From the NCBI GenBank assembly GCA_021832085.1, contig JAKBLM010000020.1:1-63428 (forward strand): a DNA stretch of 63,428 nucleotides. Direction: 5' to 3'. The translations under genes were made by a program, and so were the position numbers. Origin of the DNA: Acidobacteriota bacterium (lineage in GTDB: Bacteria > Acidobacteriota > Terriglobia > Acidiferrales > UBA7541). Below are positions 60,838 to 63,428 of this stretch, piece by piece. Within the stretch, counting starts at the first letter, position 1. Each line of letters opens with the position of its first letter. The notes under the pieces were generated by a model. That model ran no database searches. It was not told where the DNA came from and saw nothing but the letters and a program-made list of their open reading frames with translations.

Positions 60838-62184
60838 GTGGCGGATTCCCCAAGTGAACGATTAGCGCGTAGGGAACTGACCCTGCCTGGCGTTGCAGAA
60901 AGCACGTTTGCGGTTTTGACCCTGCTCCTTGGCTCGGGCGCGTTCATGACGCTCGTAACGACCCAAGGGCAAGTTGGCAACCAAGCGGGCAGCATGCCGG
61001 GCGTGGAGGCTGTTTGGGGGTTGATCTACTTGATAGCGCTCGGGCTCTTGGCTCGCCGATGCCCGGGTTTCCTCCGACAGCTGCTCAGGCAGTGGCCACT
61101 GGTTGCGCTTTGCGGGCTTGCGGTTCTGTCGACGTCGTGGTCTGACGATCCCGCGCTCACTTTCCGCCGCAGTTTGGCCCTTTGCCTTACGATAATTTTC
61201 GGTTTCTATCTGGCGAGGCGTTTTTCCTTGCGAGAGCAGCTGCACCTTCTCGCTTGGGTGTGCGGCATATCTATTGCTTTTAGCATACCGTTTGGCTTGC
61301 TCCACCTAGGCTCCACTGTCGAGGCCATCCCAGGGGCGTGGCACGGAATCTATGTGCAGAAGGGTTCACTCGGAATCATGATGGCCTTGGGTGTGGTCGT
61401 CTTCTTGCTGCTTGCCAAGGCAGAACCGGAGCGGCGCTGGCGCATCCGCTTGGGCCTTCTCGCTTCCCTGATTCTGCTTGTGCTTTCGCACTCAGTGACG
61501 GCCTACGTCGTTACGGCAGTGATGTTCATCCTTCTGCCCTTGTGTGGAATCCTGAGAAAAAGCTTAGGCAAAGCGCTAGCGGGCATGGGACTGACAGCAG
61601 TCTGCGGAACGGCTGCGCTTTTCTGGGTGTTCACCCACTTCGCAACCTTTACGGACGCACTGGGTAAGAGCGTCACTTTGTCAGGCCGACTGCAATTGTG
61701 GGCGTTGTGCGTCGTGATGGCTCTGCAAAAACCCTGGCTTGGATACGGTTTTAGCGCCTTCTGGCTGGGAATGCATGGGCCCTCTTACCGTATTTGGCTT
61801 GCCATGGGTGTTGAAATGCCCCACGCACACAACGGCTTTATTCAGATCTGGCTTGATCTCGGGCTAGCTGGGCTCGCGCTTCTGGTTTTGGTCCTGCTGG
61901 TGTACACAATACGGGCGGGGCTCTTAATTCGCCGGACGACTCAACCGGAAGCTGTTTGGCCGCTCATGCTTTTTGCGTTTTTGTTTCTTTTCATGCTTAC
62001 AGGTGTGCCCATTCCGTCAGACAATAGCCTATTTATGATGATCTTCAGTTCCTGCGTGTTTGCAACCGCAATGCCGATTCGGGACACTGCCGCGGAGTTT
62101 TCCTCCGTTTTGAGTAATGGCCGGAGACACACAGCCGCTGCCACTGGGACGGGCTCGGTGGCCGATCTAGGTTCACCTGCCTGA
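60838..62184 (+). CDS. Wzy/O-antigen-ligase-like polymerase
   Basis: The protein has 448 aa from GTG 60838, preceded by GGAG. It has about 11-12 membrane helices and the Wzy_C-type motif AHNGFIQIWLDLGLAGL in a large periplasmic loop. Members of the family either polymerise repeat units (Wzy) or ligate polymer to lipid A (WaaL). With Wzz and Wzx adjacent, the polymerase role is more likely. Confidence 0.88.
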   Translation: MADSPSERLARRELTLPGVAESTFAVLTLLLGSGAFMTLVTTQGQVGNQAGSMPGVEAVWGLIYLIALGLLARRCPGFLRQLLRQWPLVALCGLAVLSTSWSDDPALTFRRSLALCLTIIFGFYLARRFSLREQLHLLAWVCGISIAFSIPFGLLHLGSTVEAIPGAWHGIYVQKGSLGIMMALGVVVFLLLAKAEPERRWRIRLGLLASLILLVLSHSVTAYVVTAVMFILLPLCGILRKSLGKALAGMGLTAVCGTAALFWVFTHFATFTDALGKSVTLSGRLQLWALCVVMALQKPWLGYGFSAFWLGMHGPSYRIWLAMGVEMPHAHNGFIQIWLDLGLAGLALLVLVLLVYTIRAGLLIRRTTQPEAVWPLMLFAFLFLFMLTGVPIPSDNSLFMMIFSSCVFATAMPIRDTAAEFSSVLSNGRRHTAAATGTGSVADLGSPA

Positions 62185-62229
62185 GCAGGACGGGTAAGCT
62201 AGACAGATACAGGGGTGACGGACTCTTTA

Positions 62230-63312
62230 ATGCGAATACTTGCCCGGCCTGCTTCCGAAGCGCAAGGATCCAATCCTTACGCTCGGCTTCTGTATGTCCC
62301 GATGAGATCACAGGGAGCGCAGGTAGATGAATTTACTGTGTGGCACGCAGTCACTGGCTCCTACGACGTGCTGCATCTCCATTGGCCGGAGTACTACATT
62401 GCTCACCGGAACCCGTCCAAGGCTTATGTCGGCTCAGTTCTATTACTTTTGTTGGTCTCCTGGTGCCGCTGGAGGGGAGCAAAAGTGATCTGGACGGTCC
62501 ACAATCTGGGCTCCCACAACAGGACCCGTCCGCTGGCAGAAGGTCTATTCTGGAAAATTCTCACCAGCCGGCTCGACGGGTATATCTCGCTGAATCGTGT
62601 TGGGGAGGAATTGATTCCACGGCGTTTCCCGGCGTTGGCACGCCTTCCCTATGCAGTGATTCCCCACGGGCACTACCGCGGAGTATACCCAGAAGTAGCC
62701 ACGCAGGAAGAGGCGCGCCGGCGACTGAAGATCCCTCAGCAAAAACCTCTGTTCCTCTTTTTCGGGTCGATCAGTGGCTACAAAGGAATTCCTCGCTTGG
62801 TTGAGACATTTCAAGCGCTGGGAGATTCAGAGGTACTGCTTTGCATCGCGGGCTCGCCGGCGCGGAAGGACATCGAACAACTGTTGCGCGAGAAATCGCG
62901 TGAAGATCCACGTATACGCATTCATTTATCACGGGTGCCCACGTCCGAGGTCGGGCTGTACTTCGCCGCCAGTGACGTCGTCGTCTTGCCGTTCTCCGAT
63001 ATTTTCAATTCCGGCAGTGCTATGTTGGCGCTTTCATTCGATCGGCCATTGTTGGTACCGGCTCTTGGGGCGATGTCAGAATTGGAGCAGGCTGTCGGAA
63101 AAGAGTGGGTTCGCACATACCAAGGTATTCTGACCACAAGAGACCTGGAGCAAGCGATGGATTGGGCCCTGCACACCAAACGGCCCGGGCCGGCCCCTCT
63201 CGAGCCGTTTGACTGGGATGGGCTCGCAGCTGACACATTGCGATTCTATTCGGCCGCATTGGGCAGGCAGATAACTCAAACGCTCCTTCCTCCCGAGATG
63301 GTACCCAAATAA
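62230..63312 (+). CDS. GT4-like glycosyltransferase
   Basis: The protein has 360 aa from ATG 62230; a GTG at 62215 would add 5 residues, but no well-spaced SD decides between them. The GT-B fold shows DVLHLHWPEYYI, WTVHNLGSHNRTRPL, LFLFFGSISGYKGIPRLVETF and a nucleotide-binding region around DVVVLPFSDIFNSGSAMLALSF. The usual GT4 E-x7-E segment is modified (FSDIFNSGS). It is the last complete gene of the locus in the window. Confidence 0.88.
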   Translation: MRILARPASEAQGSNPYARLLYVPMRSQGAQVDEFTVWHAVTGSYDVLHLHWPEYYIAHRNPSKAYVGSVLLLLLVSWCRWRGAKVIWTVHNLGSHNRTRPLAEGLFWKILTSRLDGYISLNRVGEELIPRRFPALARLPYAVIPHGHYRGVYPEVATQEEARRRLKIPQQKPLFLFFGSISGYKGIPRLVETFQALGDSEVLLCIAGSPARKDIEQLLREKSREDPRIRIHLSRVPTSEVGLYFAASDVVVLPFSDIFNSGSAMLALSFDRPLLVPALGAMSELEQAVGKEWVRTYQGILTTRDLEQAMDWALHTKRPGPAPLEPFDWDGLAADTLRFYSAALGRQITQTLLPPEMVPK

Positions 63313-63428
63313 TGCACAGAATTGGGCCTCATCGGGGCTTGTCATCTGATTGTGCCCCTGGTCGCTTTCGCTGGCTGGCGTCTTGAGGTTCGTCGAGGTT
63401 GGCCTTTTGTCGATCTCCTTGCCTCTGG
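63313..63428. other. Right-edge sequence without a recognisable gene
   Basis: The final 116 bases contain no frame I can assign. The exopolysaccharide locus probably continues beyond the window. Confidence 0.5.

Overview
The window (63.4 kb, high GC in most of its length) looks like a chromosome segment of an Acidobacteriota bacterium, probably class Terriglobia. This is an inference from family content: an orphan MacB-like permease of the type duplicated in acidobacteria, a large Oar-like TonB-dependent receptor with a carboxypeptidase-regulatory domain, a toast_rack membrane protein, a VWFA-related-type secreted protein, a FecR protein with a W/Y-rich region, and GTG/TTG starts with purine-rich Shine-Dalgarno (SD) sites. 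No rRNA, CRISPR array, phage or plasmid module is visible. One tRNA (Arg, anticodon CCT) is present.

Layout. 0-0.13 kb: the 5' end of an IS1634-type transposase runs off the left edge. 0.5-16 kb is mostly minus-strand metabolism and envelope: a 1168-aa coiled-coil membrane protein, a GH20 hexosaminidase, DinB and NTF2-like proteins (plus strand), a sulfite-oxidase-like/flavin reductase pair, a DUF4126 protein, an orphan ABC permease, and a two-gene xanthine-dehydrogenase-type molybdoenzyme. 16-31 kb is mostly plus strand: toast_rack protein, TonB-type receptor with a strong terminator, zinc-ribbon membrane protein, a large clan GH-A glycosidase, a PEGA protein, a minus-strand PLP decarboxylase, and secreted proteins of unknown role, with a decayed corA tail between two of them. 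31-45 kb is minus strand: SDR/DUF2867 protein, TspO, nuclease-like and phospholipase D proteins (coupled), a FecR protein with Gly/Tyr repeats, a membrane protein with its GntR regulator and a palindromic operator, and an NtrC regulator and histidine kinase separated by a kelch-like lipoprotein. A 27-codon stub of a second NtrC-type gene lies between the FecR and membrane genes. 45-48 kb: an unknown cytoplasmic protein, tRNA-Arg, a GYD protein and an archaeal-type FBP aldolase/phosphatase.

48.3-63.4 kb is the most coherent and interesting region: an exopolysaccharide export/assembly locus on the plus strand. It has a sigma70-like promoter whose -35 box is framed by an inverted repeat, a leader of about 220 nt with three hairpins (one followed by six Ts), two response-regulator-like proteins that both lack the phosphoacceptor Asp, a 1241-aa multi-SLBB outer-membrane exporter, a PAP2 phosphatase fused to a Wzi-like barrel, a NusG/UpxY-type antiterminator, a Wzz-like chain-length protein, a Wzx-like flippase, a GT2, a Wzy/O-antigen-ligase-like polymerase and a GT4. 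The glycan genes at the right end look less GC-rich than the rest, and the locus continues beyond the window. The combination of phosphorylation-independent regulators, a structured leader, an antiterminator and a phosphatase-Wzi fusion is the best candidate here for an undescribed regulatory and assembly arrangement.
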